From Ruminococcus sp. UBA7013 (lineage in GTDB: Bacteria > Bacillota > Clostridia > Oscillospirales > Ruminococcaceae), in NCBI GenBank assembly GCA_002449585.1, contig DJXD01000015.1:1-13404 (forward strand): 13,404 bases of DNA, in the 5' to 3' direction. The translations under genes and the position numbers were made by a program. Shown one piece after another: positions 13,393-13,404 of this stretch; positions within the stretch are counted from its first letter, which is position 1; each line of letters opens with the position of its first letter. Below the pieces are notes generated by a model, which worked only from the letters and a program-made list of their open reading frames with translations, searched no databases and was not told the origin of the DNA.

Positions 13393-13404
13393 TCCCTCCT
13401 TTCG

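Overview
The window looks like a chromosomal segment of a low-to-moderate GC, Gram-positive gut Clostridia, most likely a Ruminococcus-like Oscillospiraceae member. The signs are a type I dockerin on a secreted protease, a Spo0A C-terminal-domain regulator, consensus SigA-type promoters (TTGACA-17-TATAAT) and AGGAGG-type ribosome binding sites. The genus is an inference.

Layout. (1) 1-1313: a type I-E-like CRISPR array of 22 repeats and 21 spacers, cut by the left edge. Repeat orientation puts the leader, and probably any cas genes, to the left of the window; none are present here. (2) 1314-1822: about 500 bases without a protein gene. It carries a consensus promoter (1390-1418) and two abutting RNA folds. 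The first is a Y-RNA-like hairpin (1425-1506) that starts at the predicted transcription start. The second is a larger fold (1509-1793) with a long-range closing helix and an inner multibranched part with tRNA-like sequence signs. (3) 1823-3253: a bacterial Ro60/Rsr protein (TROVE plus vWA), the expected partner of such Y RNAs. (4) 3298-3912, minus: an unusual regulator with a Spo0A-type DNA-binding domain but no receiver domain. It is divergent from (5) lysA (4214-5497), whose promoter carries a 0A-box-like TGTCGAA next to the -35. (6) ppa (5650-6180) and a divergent, long prs-like gene (6205-7350) form a probable operon around pyrophosphate and PRPP metabolism. (7) 7393-9776, minus: an ECF sigma factor overlapping by four bases a very large membrane anti-sigma-like protein with three similar extracellular repeats. 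(8) 9932-12395: a small GlsB/YeaQ-like glycine-rich membrane protein and a secreted papain-like protease with a lectin-like region, a short leucine-rich region and a dockerin. (9) 12468-13343, minus: a lipoprotein with a TDPSTEPE repeat linker. Right upstream of it is a strong imperfect hairpin (13350-13392) resembling an IS200/IS605-type element end, running to the window edge.

Most gene ends carry clear intrinsic terminators, several of them between convergent genes. The most notable region is 1314-3253: a Ro60 gene preceded by what look like two different Y-RNA-type modules in one transcript, directly at the trailer end of a CRISPR array. Other points of interest are the receiver-less Spo0A-type regulator facing lysA and the sigma factor with a triplicated extracellular sensor candidate.
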